Source: Clostridia bacterium
GTDB lineage: Bacteria; Bacillota; Clostridia; UMGS1883
Direction: 5' to 3'
DNA: 16,777 bases
Assembly: GCA_021202495.1 (NCBI GenBank)
Contig: JAJQCX010000188.1
Coordinates: 15,832-32,608 of the forward strand
Positions within the stretch are counted from its first letter, which is position 1, and each line of letters begins with the position of its first letter. The position numbers and the translations under genes were made by a program. This document shows positions 7,369 through 14,533 of the stretch, piece after piece. The notes beneath the pieces were generated by a model. That model was not told where the DNA came from. It saw only the letters and a program-made list of their open reading frames with translations, and searched no databases.

Positions 7369-7809
7369 TTAGATATTCGACTTCAAATGTTCGACAAGTT
7401 GTTCGATGCCGGCAGTGTAGCTTTCCTTGCCCATACCCTTGACTTGTCCTATGCAGTAGGGGAGCGTGACGGAATTTGCGCGGAAGCTCTCGCGGTTTTT
7501 GATGTCGGACATATGTATTTCAATTGTGGGAATGCCGACGGAGCTAATCGCGTCGGCGATTGCGTAGCTGTAGTGAGTGTAGGCGGCGGGATTGATGACA
7601 ATGCCGTCGTAAACGCCGAAAGCGGAGTGAATTTTGTCGATTATCGCGCCCTCGTGGTTTGACTGGAATGTGTCAAGTGTGTAGCCTAAAGAAACCGCCT
7701 TTTCGCGGCAGAGCCGTTCTATTGTTTCGAGAGTGTCGGAGCCGTATATTTCCGGCTGGCGAATGCCGAGCATGTTCATGTTGGGACCGTTTATTAAAAG
7801 AAGCTTCAT
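7369..7809 (-). CDS. aroQ: type II 3-dehydroquinate dehydratase
   Basis: The enzyme converts 3-dehydroquinate to 3-dehydroshikimate in the shikimate pathway. The 146-residue length is normal for type II. It carries 'GPNMNMLGIRQPEIYG' with Arg17 and catalytic Tyr22 on the flexible loop, 'QSNHEGAIID', 'INPAAYTHYSYAIADA' and 'EIHMSDIKNRESFR' with catalytic His99. The usual Ser-Asn pair after the His motif is Ser-Asp here (Asp102), a change at the substrate-contact loop. GGAGG lies 9 nt before the ATG, behind a consensus sigma-A promoter. It is co-transcribed with the sporulation gene yunB, and no other shikimate genes are nearby. Confidence 0.95.
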   Translation of the reverse strand: MKLLLINGPNMNMLGIRQPEIYGSDTLETIERLCREKAVSLGYTLDTFQSNHEGAIIDKIHSAFGVYDGIVINPAAYTHYSYAIADAISSVGIPTIEIHMSDIKNRESFRANSVTLPYCIGQVKGMGKESYTAGIEQLVEHLKSNI

Positions 7810-7842
7810 TACAGTGTTCCTCCGTAAAATCAGTATGGTATA

Positions 7843-7871
7843 ATTATAGCTTTGTGAGGGGAATTTGTCAA
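7843..7871 (-). promoter_or_regulatory. perfect-consensus sigma-A promoter of aroQ-yunB
   Basis: On the minus strand TTGACA (7871-7866) and TATAAT (7848-7843) are separated by exactly 17 nt. The start codon of aroQ is 34 nt downstream of the -10 box. Confidence 0.93.
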
Positions 7872-7877
7872 CCGTGG

Positions 7878-7982
7878 GAGTAGTGGTTAGTGGTCAGTGG
7901 AAGGTTCAAATTTTGCGGAGCAAAATTTGAATTGATTTGACGCGCTGCGGCGCAGGCGGGCGGGGACGAGCCCCGCCCGTAC
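7878..7982. repeat. dispersed intergenic hairpin repeat, copy 2
   Basis: This shares with copy 1 (1571-1790) the AGTGGTTAGTGGTCA head (7882-7896), a 10-bp hairpin (7907-7916 with 7920-7929), and a 24-nt identical segment (7942-7965). The latter leads into a strong GC hairpin, CGGGCGGGG with CCCCGCCCG. The hairpin arms differ from copy 1 by two paired changes that keep full pairing. It sits between the sigK stop codon and the aroQ -35 box. Confidence 0.75.
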
Positions 7983-7997
7983 AACGTGATTGAATGT

Positions 7998-8672
7998 TTA
8001 TGGACTTTCTTTTAGGCGCTCAATAGCTTTTTTTTCGATGCGGGAGACGTAGGAGCGGCTGATGCCCAATTTTGCGGCGACGGCTTTTTGGGTTTGGGGG
8101 ATTGTGCCGAAAAGACCGTAGCGCATTGTTATGACGTCGCGTTCGCGTCCGAAAAGGCGCGATTTTACGTTCTCGTAAAGGGTTTTGATATTGTTTTTTC
8201 TGTCAACCTTTTCGCACACGTCCTCGCTGTCGCCGACGAGTACGTCCATGAGGCTGACCTCGTTGCCCTCTCCGTCGCAGCCTATCGGGTCGGTGAGTGA
8301 AACCTGCGAGGCGAATTTCTTTTCGTGGCGCAGGTGCATGAGTATTTCGTTTTCGACGCAGCGGGCGGCATAGGTCGCAAGGCGCGCAGATTTGCCGACG
8401 TCGAAGGATTCAACGCCCTTGATGAGACCTATCGTCCCGATGGAAATAAGGTCGTCAATGTCGGCGGACTGAGAATATTTTTTCACGATGTGCGCGACAA
8501 GCCGCAGATTGTGTTCGATGAGAGTGTTGCGGGCATTTCTGTCGCCGTTTTTCATTTTGATAAGACATTCTGTTTCTTCTTCGGCGGAAAGCGGCTCGGG
8601 AAAATTGCCGCTCGAAACGTGCCCCAAAAGGCAAAGCGAGGAAAAAAGCGAGCCGAGTAATTGAAAAAACAC
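7998..8672 (-). CDS. sigK: late mother-cell sporulation sigma factor, pro-sigma-K
   Basis: Sigma-K directs late mother-cell transcription for cortex and coat. The product is 224 residues. A hydrophobic pro-sequence of about 20 residues is followed by 'NFPEPLSAEEE', matching the Bacillus pro-sigma-K junction. Region 2 ('NLRLVAHIVKKY', 'DDLISIGTIGLIKGVESFD', 'LATYAARCVENEILMHLR') and 'SLTDPIGCDGEGNEVSLMD' are sigma-K-like rather than sigma-E-like. A region 4 helix-turn-helix ends the protein ('AAKLGISRSYVSRIEKKA'). I chose the GTG at 8672, because GGAGG lies 8 nt before it. The ATG at 8687 would put that site inside the gene and would coincide with the predicted transcription start. The gene is not split by a skin-type prophage. 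The pro-sequence implies processing by a membrane protease, whose gene is not in this window. Confidence 0.93.
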   Translation of the reverse strand: MFFQLLGSLFSSLCLLGHVSSGNFPEPLSAEEETECLIKMKNGDRNARNTLIEHNLRLVAHIVKKYSQSADIDDLISIGTIGLIKGVESFDVGKSARLATYAARCVENEILMHLRHEKKFASQVSLTDPIGCDGEGNEVSLMDVLVGDSEDVCEKVDRKNNIKTLYENVKSRLFGRERDVITMRYGLFGTIPQTQKAVAAKLGISRSYVSRIEKKAIERLKESP

Positions 8673-8693
8673 ATTCCGCACCTCCATAGAAGC

Positions 8694-8722
8694 AGTATAT
8701 GAGGGGGATTTGGGTTTTGTGC
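8694..8722 (-). promoter_or_regulatory. candidate sigma-E promoter of sigK
   Basis: On the minus strand GCACAAA (8722-8716) and CATATACT (8701-8694) are separated by 14 nt, the sigma-E spacing. The -10 box differs from CATACAnT at one position; the -35 box is weaker. The predicted start near 8687 lies just before the GGAGG site, which supports the GTG start of sigK. A sigma-K promoter is less likely because the TA after CATAnnn is missing. Confidence 0.5.
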
Positions 8723-8830
8723 CTGTACATTTTGTGCCGCTTTTATAATTATGGATAAGACGGTTGGACTGTTTTTAAATAAAATTAGCACAATTGGGGA
8801 GTTCAATGTTGAATTTGCCGATGAGTTTTA

Positions 8831-8858
8831 TTGACAAAAACGGCGAATATGATATAAT
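8831..8858 (+). promoter_or_regulatory. consensus sigma-A promoter upstream of the DUF1292 gene
   Basis: TTGACA at 8831-8836 and TATAAT at 8853-8858 are separated by 16 nt. It would give a leader of about 150 nt before the DUF1292 start codon. The leader holds no supported small gene, and I see no riboswitch family I recognise. Confidence 0.85.
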
Positions 8859-8955
8859 TCAATTATAAAAGTCGGCTTGAAAATAAAAGAAAGAGAGGTT
8901 GTTTTAAATAAAAAAAGCAGTGTGTGGTTTTTTGCGGAGACAGGCGCATCGTAAA

Positions 8956-8964
8956 TGGTATAAT
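8956..8964 (+). promoter_or_regulatory. second, extended -10 promoter upstream of the DUF1292 gene
   Basis: TGGTATAAT forms an extended -10 box 49 nt before the start codon. No good -35 box is seen 17 nt upstream. It may give a second, shorter transcript of the DUF1292-RyR pair. Confidence 0.5.
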
Positions 8965-9013
8965 TAATATAAGCAGTTTTTGTTGATTTTTTAAAAGAAA
9001 TGGGGTTAAGTAA

Positions 9014-9304
9014 ATGGAAAACTATGACGAATTGGATAACACGATAGTTCTGAACGATGAGGACGGCAATGAAGTGCTTTTTGAATTTCTTGACTTAATT
9101 GAGTACAAGGAAAGAACCTTTGTTGTTTTGCTTCCGTGTGAAGAATGCGATGAGCCGGATAGGGTTCTGATTTTGGAGTTGGAGCAATCCGAGCCCGACA
9201 GTGGCTTTGAATCATATATAAGCGTGGAGGACGAGGAACTGTTAGGTGAGCTCTTTGACCTCTTTAAGGAGAAGTTTAAAGACAAGTTTGAATTTATAGA
9301 CTGA
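9014..9304 (+). CDS. DUF1292 family protein
   Basis: This small, very acidic 96-residue protein belongs to the DUF1292 (YrzB-like) family. It has the usual 'NTIVLNDEDGNEVLFEFLDLIEYKERTFVVLLP' beginning (read in two parts), then 'DRVLILELE' and a C-terminal 'ELLGELFDLFKEKFKD' helix. The function of the family is unknown; it is common in Firmicutes, often near yrrK and ruvX-type genes, which are absent here. The ribosome binding site (GGGGTT) is mediocre. It leads a two-gene transcript with the RyR-domain gene. Confidence 0.88.
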   Translation: MENYDELDNTIVLNDEDGNEVLFEFLDLIEYKERTFVVLLPCEECDEPDRVLILELEQSEPDSGFESYISVEDEELLGELFDLFKEKFKDKFEFID

Positions 9305-9353
9305 TAATCGGACAGATTTGTAAAAATATTATTAAGGAAAGGCGGAAAAAAAT

Positions 9354-9641
9354 ATGAATTATACACCGAAACCGATTGACACAACGAATATTGCACTTTC
9401 CCCCGACCTTTTGGAGCTCACCGAAAAGATTGCCGAGAACGTACACGACGTTTGGGCTGTGGGGCGCATGGCGTCGGGTTGGACATACGGAGATGTCCGC
9501 GACGACGCAAAAAAGCAAACGCCCTGCCTTGTGCCCTACGGCGAGCTTCCCGAGAGCGAAAAGGAGTACGACAGGAACACCGCACTCGAGACATTGAAGC
9601 TTATCGAGAAGCTCGGGTACGAAATTATCAAGAAAGAATAA
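9354..9641 (+). CDS. stand-alone RyR-domain protein
   Basis: This 95-residue protein consists of a single ryanodine-receptor (RyR) repeat domain. It shows 'YTPKPIDTTNIALSPDL', 'LTEKIAENVHDVWAVGRM', 'GWTYGDVRDDAKKQTPCLVP' and 'YGELPESEKEYDRNTALET', which closely follow the family's conserved pattern. No membrane segment or catalytic motif is present. RyR domains are protein- or ligand-binding modules; in bacteria the single-domain form is widespread and its partner is unknown. AAGGAAAGGCGG lies before the ATG. The gene is 49 nt after DUF1292 and converges with a TIR/RyR-like locus across a terminator, which may or may not be meaningful. Confidence 0.9.
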   Translation: MNYTPKPIDTTNIALSPDLLELTEKIAENVHDVWAVGRMASGWTYGDVRDDAKKQTPCLVPYGELPESEKEYDRNTALETLKLIEKLGYEIIKKE

Positions 9642-9710
9642 GTAAGCTCTTGAGGGCGTTGAAGGGGATTGCGGAACGGGATATGTGGCAATGGCTTTCC
9701 GACAGGATAT

Positions 9711-9754
9711 AAAAAACATTACCGAATCATAAGATGGGTCGGTAATGTTTTTTT
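9711..9754. terminator. bidirectional terminator between the RyR and TIR-TPR genes
   Basis: A perfect 15-bp stem (AAAAAACATTACCGA at 9711-9725 with 9739-9753) closes a 13-nt loop, with A and T runs at the outer ends. It can stop both the plus-strand DUF1292-RyR transcript and the minus-strand accessory operon. Confidence 0.9.
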
Positions 9755-9857
9755 GCGTACTTTCAGTGATTTACGTGACTGCCTTTACGGTGTCTTTCGG
9801 AAAGCAATACAAAAATCAATTCGTTTTCAAGGCGTCGACACATTTTTTTTAGGGTAT

Positions 9858-10727
9858 TTATTGGTTTTCCCCGTTTAAAAAATCATTGAAGGCTTTTAAT
9901 TCTTTCTCTGCCTTGAGAATCTTCTCACGTACAATTTGTAAATTGCACTCATATCTTTGCACGTCGGGATGGCGCTTTGCAAGATCCTCCCAAATGGATT
10001 CGGCTTCTTTAAACAAATAAATTTTTTCGCGGCGACGAGACACTGCCGCCAAATAGCAGTAGGAAACGGCTAAATCGTCGTATTCTTCGGCAGCACCTGT
10101 TTCGCGCGCCAACTGCTCGCGAATCTCGAAGCTTTTTTTATACCACTTCTTTGCCGCGTAATTTCCCCATGTGTTGCCTAATTTGTTGTAGAATACGGAC
10201 AAATATCTGCGGGCTTCTGCTGCGCCGGTTTCATTTGCCAACCCCCGTGCAATCCATGCTCCTTCCCTATACCATTTGCGTGCCTCCTGTAAGTAACGCT
10301 CAGCTGCGCATATGTCGCCGAATTTGGCGCAGATTACAGCCTTTTCCGTGCGAAATTCGATTGTGTCCGGCATATTTGTCTGCTGCTTCGACAAGCCGTC
10401 CCTTTGTATTAGGGGCAGCAGGGGAATATGTTTTTTTATCGCATAGGCAAACACGGCGTCCCTTGCTTCGTTGGGTTCATATAAAAACTTTGACGTTACG
10501 GGAATGACAATCAGCCGCATTTCGGCAAGCTCAAGCTCCATTGCATCCTCGTCCCACGGAATATCCAGCTCTGAATTGTAGAAGACCGCGCAGTCTTGCG
10601 CCGCGAAAATGTCGGCGCATATCGGCTCGAAATAGGTGTTGAAGTCGTCGGGGTGGGAGGCGAAATATATGCGCGTCCTCTCCGGCGCATCGGTATTGTC
10701 TTTTGTTTTGTATGATAATTTTGCCAT
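9858..10727 (-). CDS. TIR-like domain protein with TPR-type helical repeats
   Basis: The product has 289 residues. Residues about 17-107 look like a TIR-type fold: first strand 'RIYFASHPDD', 'CAVFYNSELD', then 'MRLIVIPVTSKFLYEPNEARDAVFAYA' (in two parts) and the strand 'IPLLPLI'. This is typical of a family of Clostridia TIR/TPR proteins. The Glu of 'PNEARD' sits where TIR NADases have their catalytic Glu, but activity is not shown. Residues about 120-285 form TPR-like helical pairs with recurring 'AARKWY...EIREQLARETGAAE.YDDLAVSY' text. Related proteins, as I recall them, are longer and have a second TIR domain, so this may be a shortened form. GGAGG lies 7 nt before the ATG. It is the last gene of the operon, 101 nt after the large protein gene. 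A role in NAD-linked signalling or defence is inference. Confidence 0.7.
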   Translation of the reverse strand: MAKLSYKTKDNTDAPERTRIYFASHPDDFNTYFEPICADIFAAQDCAVFYNSELDIPWDEDAMELELAEMRLIVIPVTSKFLYEPNEARDAVFAYAIKKHIPLLPLIQRDGLSKQQTNMPDTIEFRTEKAVICAKFGDICAAERYLQEARKWYREGAWIARGLANETGAAEARRYLSVFYNKLGNTWGNYAAKKWYKKSFEIREQLARETGAAEEYDDLAVSYCYLAAVSRRREKIYLFKEAESIWEDLAKRHPDVQRYECNLQIVREKILKAEKELKAFNDFLNGENQ

Positions 10728-10828
10728 TTTAAGTCCTCCGTTTCATTGGTTTGTTTATCGATTTGTTTTGCGCCGTCGCCGCCGATTTAAATTGGCAGCC
10801 GCCCGCAAATATTCGAGGCTTTTTCGGG

Positions 10829-13800
10829 TTATGTGGTGATTTCGACATTTTTTTCCTCCGTTTCGTCCTTTTTCGGTTCCTTCAAAAAGTTTGCGGTGTC
10901 TTTTATACTTTGCCGCGTTGTATCGCGCGGGTCTTTTTCATATTGAAATTCCTTTTTAAGTATTCCGGGAGTCTTTCCGAGGTCGTAGTCTTCAAAGTCC
11001 GCCCATTCGCGGATGAATGGATGGAGCTTTGCGAGAGTATGCTTGTGGGATGAACCGGTTGATTGTTTTCCGTATGCTTGAACTTGGGCGTTGGAGGCAC
11101 ATTCCCAGCCTCGGCTCAGCATGAATCCGTTCCACCTGGATTGCTCAAGCTCTGCGGAAGCCTCCGCATTCTTGGGCGTCTCACAATATTTTAAATATTT
11201 TTCAAGAAGCTCCTTGTTGTCGAACGCTTTGAAATTAAGGTATTCTTCTCTGCGCTCAAAGTATGCGCCGGCGGCAAACATTCGGCAGCTCAAGCCGATT
11301 GCTGCCAAGAGGGAGGAATCGGCATTGTACGAAAAGCTGTAATAGTCGTTTTCGGCCTGTCTTTCATTGTCGCCGTAATATGATTTGTGAACATTGAGAG
11401 CCGTCTCTTCAAGTCTTGGCTTTTCGATAAGGCGGTGGTAGGAGTATATTTCGTCCGCCATGCCAAAGGGGATAAGGTCATATTTGCTGAAGTATGATTC
11501 GCCCGCAGGCTGTCCGGAGAGGGTTAGATGCTCCGCGAGGTATGAGTTTTGCCGATCTTTGCATTTTACCGCGATAAACGGTGCGCGGTCGAACGTGCCG
11601 CGGCTTCTTAAAAGCCACGTGCGAAGAGATGTTGCGAATTTGATATTGGAATAATCATCCGCAAAATCAACCACAAAATAGTTGCCGCGGCTTAACGCTT
11701 GTACGCGCGGGTCATCGGGATTTTCGTCGTGTTCTTTGCCGTAGATAAGGCTCGGAAAGTCTGTTTCGGATATGTCGCAGGGAATAAATTCCGGCTTTAT
11801 GCACGCGGTCTGCGGCTCGGGATAAAGTCCGGGGCATTCTTGGCGCAGTTTGCATTCCAAACGATGTGCGTCACTTCCGAGCATTGTCATTGTGACGAAG
11901 CGTTGACTGCCCAAATAAGATGATGCGATGCTCTCTTTAATAAATCGGTAATTCGTTTCGCTGCATCCGAAGAGTACAACGTTTGAAGAGTTTTCGCCTT
12001 TGTTTAGGTACGGGATAAACAGTGGGGCGTCGCAAAGAAGCTGATGTACACAGTCGCGGGTTTCGTCGGCAATGTGAACCTTGAAATATATATTGCTTCC
12101 CATGTCATTCACGCTTGCGTCGATAAGCATTGACGCGGTTTCATATTCGGCGCCGATATAGATGTCGATTGAATCTATCATACGCTCCATCTCTGTATTC
12201 CTGTTTTTATCGGAGGCGTCCAGAGCAATGTTGAAAAGCTTGTCCAAAAGCCGCAGACATTCGTTGAGGTTTTTTTGCTCATTCTCGCTCATGAAGAGGA
12301 AGACAATTCGCGGACGCTTGAAACTGCTGCCGCCGATGTTCTGAGAAGTTATAAAGTCGTCAATGTTGCGTGCAAATTCCGCGTTGATGCCGGGAGCGGG
12401 AGCACCGTCGACAGTATACAGCGACCATGTCTCGTTCGGCAAGGAGGATATGAAAACAAGATTGTTCCCGCTCAAGGAATTTACAAAGCAGCAGGGCGCA
12501 TCCGTATTATTTGTAAAACGGGGAAGCGTTTGACGCTCCGTGCGCTTTTCGCGGCTGATTTGCTGCAGAGCTTTCTCGTTTCCGAGGCTTGCCGCTTCCT
12601 TAATATCTTTATTCGCATCTTCGTTTTTCCCCTCTTTTTTGTATAGCAATGCACGCCGGTACAGACATTTGCCGACCTCGAGTTTTGTGTAATCCGAGCG
12701 TTTGGTTATGATGTAATTTAATTTCTCGGATAATTGTTCCTGCGAGACCTTATTTTCCGATTCGGCACATTTAATCACAGCTTGCGCGTTATATTTGTCA
12801 AATGCGTTTAGAAGATACTTTTTGGCTTTTTCGGAATCCGTCTCATTGTACGCCTCATATAAGTGAAAATATACATCGGATGAAACAAAGGGGATGTCTA
12901 TGCATTTTTCCCAATATTGCACACCTTCGCTTTGCAGGGAATCGCGAAGGCTCTTGTTTTTTTCCGCATTCGGTTCGCATTTTACCGTGTAAAGGTAAAG
13001 ACAATCGCCCAATATTTCGTAGACGGCGGCAAAATCCGCTTGAGTGGCGGGAGCGCCGGTCGGTAACGCGGCGGATTTGTTTTTATTACCCGGCGTTTCT
13101 TCCTCTTCCAGCCATGCTTTTGCGTCGTCGAGCGCTTTTTTATAGTTCCCTAAACTGTACCACTGCTTAATGCTTTGCAATTTTTTGTAAGAAGTGGTAA
13201 TCAAGTCGGGTCTCCAAATGAGTTCCATACCCATGGAGTTGAGGAGGTAGGTCTTTTGCTGACCGTGCTTGTAATATACAGCCCTTAATCCGAGGGAGGC
13301 AGAAATGAAAAAATTCGCGATTATTTTTTGCACGGACTTACTGTCGCCGGAGTCCAAAAGCGATGTGAAGGCGCTGTTTGCGGTCGGACTTATGCTTTTG
13401 GGAACTATTGTATCATTGCCGACCTTGCGCAAATATTCGGCGAGTTCACTGTTTGACAAATCCGCGGATTTAAGGTTTCCGATGATGTGCTCCTGCGTTT
13501 TTGTTATAAAATCCTCCCAATTTATCGCGAAAACATCATGCAGAAAATTTGTGATTTTAACATTGTAAACAGAACGTAAAATAAAGTTTTTATAATCATT
13601 GTTTTTGTTATCGGGATCCGTTATTATGCTGTGGGGGTTGCCTGAAAAATCCATCCATATTTCCCGTTCTCCCTCTTTTTTGCGGTCACTCAAAAAATCA
13701 TTTAACGGAAATATAAATTCGAACATTTCTTGGTATATTTCTTTGTGAAAAGTTGTGTTAACATTCGCACTCAGTAAGGGCTTTGCACCTTTATTTCCTA

Positions 13801-13978
13801 TAAAAAGGTCATAATAAAGATCACGGATGCTAAAACATCTGTACTTGTTTCCGGGAAAAAGCGGATTGTATGTTGAAATTTCAAACGCGTTCGGATTGGG
13901 TGAATGCCGGCGGTTGGACATCATTGCGTTTTTGTCGCAATCCAAGGGTTCATACATATAATAAGTCTGTGCGGTCAT
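10829..13978 (-). CDS. large protein with helical repeats, Rossmann (TrkA-N-like) segments and C-terminal RyR-like module
   Basis: The product has 1049 residues from the ATG at 13978 (AAGAAG 9 nt before). An in-frame GTG at 14011 is only 5 nt from the -10 box and cannot be the start from that promoter. Residues 1-250 are not recognised. Residues about 255-480 carry TPR/Sel1-like repeats ('KQWYSLGNYKKALDDAKAW', 'DIKEAASLGNEKALQQI'). Residues about 550-830 contain two Rossmann-like stretches resembling TrkA-N/KTN domains: 'RIVFLFMSENEQKNLNECL' and 'SSNVVLFGCSETN' followed by 'YFVVDFADDYSNIKFATSLR'. The glycine-rich loop is degraded, so nucleotide binding is doubtful. Residues about 940-1000 ('EQSRWNGFMLSRGWE', 'HTLAKLHPFIREW', 'FEDYD') resemble RyR-like modules found after TrkA-N domains. 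No membrane helix is seen. I infer a cytoplasmic sensor or scaffold for the TIR-TPR protein encoded next. Confidence 0.6.
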   Translation of the reverse strand: MTAQTYYMYEPLDCDKNAMMSNRRHSPNPNAFEISTYNPLFPGNKYRCFSIRDLYYDLFIGNKGAKPLLSANVNTTFHKEIYQEMFEFIFPLNDFLSDRKKEGEREIWMDFSGNPHSIITDPDNKNNDYKNFILRSVYNVKITNFLHDVFAINWEDFITKTQEHIIGNLKSADLSNSELAEYLRKVGNDTIVPKSISPTANSAFTSLLDSGDSKSVQKIIANFFISASLGLRAVYYKHGQQKTYLLNSMGMELIWRPDLITTSYKKLQSIKQWYSLGNYKKALDDAKAWLEEEETPGNKNKSAALPTGAPATQADFAAVYEILGDCLYLYTVKCEPNAEKNKSLRDSLQSEGVQYWEKCIDIPFVSSDVYFHLYEAYNETDSEKAKKYLLNAFDKYNAQAVIKCAESENKVSQEQLSEKLNYIITKRSDYTKLEVGKCLYRRALLYKKEGKNEDANKDIKEAASLGNEKALQQISREKRTERQTLPRFTNNTDAPCCFVNSLSGNNLVFISSLPNETWSLYTVDGAPAPGINAEFARNIDDFITSQNIGGSSFKRPRIVFLFMSENEQKNLNECLRLLDKLFNIALDASDKNRNTEMERMIDSIDIYIGAEYETASMLIDASVNDMGSNIYFKVHIADETRDCVHQLLCDAPLFIPYLNKGENSSNVVLFGCSETNYRFIKESIASSYLGSQRFVTMTMLGSDAHRLECKLRQECPGLYPEPQTACIKPEFIPCDISETDFPSLIYGKEHDENPDDPRVQALSRGNYFVVDFADDYSNIKFATSLRTWLLRSRGTFDRAPFIAVKCKDRQNSYLAEHLTLSGQPAGESYFSKYDLIPFGMADEIYSYHRLIEKPRLEETALNVHKSYYGDNERQAENDYYSFSYNADSSLLAAIGLSCRMFAAGAYFERREEYLNFKAFDNKELLEKYLKYCETPKNAEASAELEQSRWNGFMLSRGWECASNAQVQAYGKQSTGSSHKHTLAKLHPFIREWADFEDYDLGKTPGILKKEFQYEKDPRDTTRQSIKDTANFLKEPKKDETEEKNVEITT

Positions 13979-14016
13979 TACAGTCATCTTCTTTTTATCA
14001 TAAATTTTCACAATAA

Positions 14017-14046
14017 ATTATATCACGGTTGTTATATGCGCGTCAA
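14017..14046 (-). promoter_or_regulatory. sigma-A promoter of the large protein gene
   Basis: On the minus strand TTGACG (14046-14041) and TATAAT (14022-14017) are separated by 18 nt. It gives the last two genes of the accessory block (large protein and TIR-TPR) their own promoter, independent of the genes upstream. Confidence 0.85.
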
Positions 14047-14146
14047 TGTATAAAACGGCAGCGATATGAGAATTTGCCGCTATTCGTCGTTATTTTTGAT
14101 TACAACGGCAGGATTGGCGCAGCTTTTTTCCATGCTGTTAAGAGAA

Positions 14147-14533
14147 TCATGAGCTCACAAAAGTAGTTTGCGGTTCGGCGCCGCTTGATGCGAAAAAGGG
14201 GATAGAGAGTGTGTTTCTCACGGACAATACGCCGCAAAAGCTCAATATAAGAATCTGAGTTGTGATGCCAAAGCTTACGTATTTGGCAAGTCCGCTGCCG
14301 TGCATCATATGTATTCGGCAGCGCATGTTTTGTCGCTCTGCGATAAGGTACGAATCTTTGCGGAATGTGTGCGGTAAATACCAATGAAATAAATCGATTG
14401 CTCCCGGCATTTTGAGATGCTCCGTTAAAATAAATCGTGTTTGCCGCGCAGCAGCAGGAAAGCTCGAATGCGTTGTCGAAGATGGGGATGCTGCCGGTTC
14501 AAGGGTCTCCGCGGCGTCTTCGGGCGACAGATA
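14147..14533 (-). pseudogene. decayed OmpA-like C-terminal domain of the preceding gene
   Basis: The frame of the upstream gene continues open for 128 codons after its TAA. The text right after the stop ('YLSPEDAAETLEPAA') reads as the continuation of the 'ESQVTFIEDKS' strand that starts OmpA-like domains in this family. In the next frame 'QHPHLRQRIRAFLLLRGK' resembles the following helix and strand. Back in the first frame 'LFHWYLPHTFRKDSYLIAERQNMR' (in part) resembles the terminal 'PWHI...DG...AE.NR' motif. The nonsense codon, frame changes and shortened middle point to a decayed gene end. The rest of the 14012-14533 gap holds only the promoter of the next gene. Confidence 0.5.

Noticed and set aside
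8865..9013. Possible riboswitch or small ORF in the leader of the DUF1292 gene
   Set aside because: No known aptamer motif, no convincing start codon behind GAGAGG, and no terminator hairpin.
14100..14384. Alternative minus-strand frame in the gap before the large protein gene
   Set aside because: No ribosome binding site or recognisable domain; it overlaps the better-supported relic of the OmpA-like domain in another frame.
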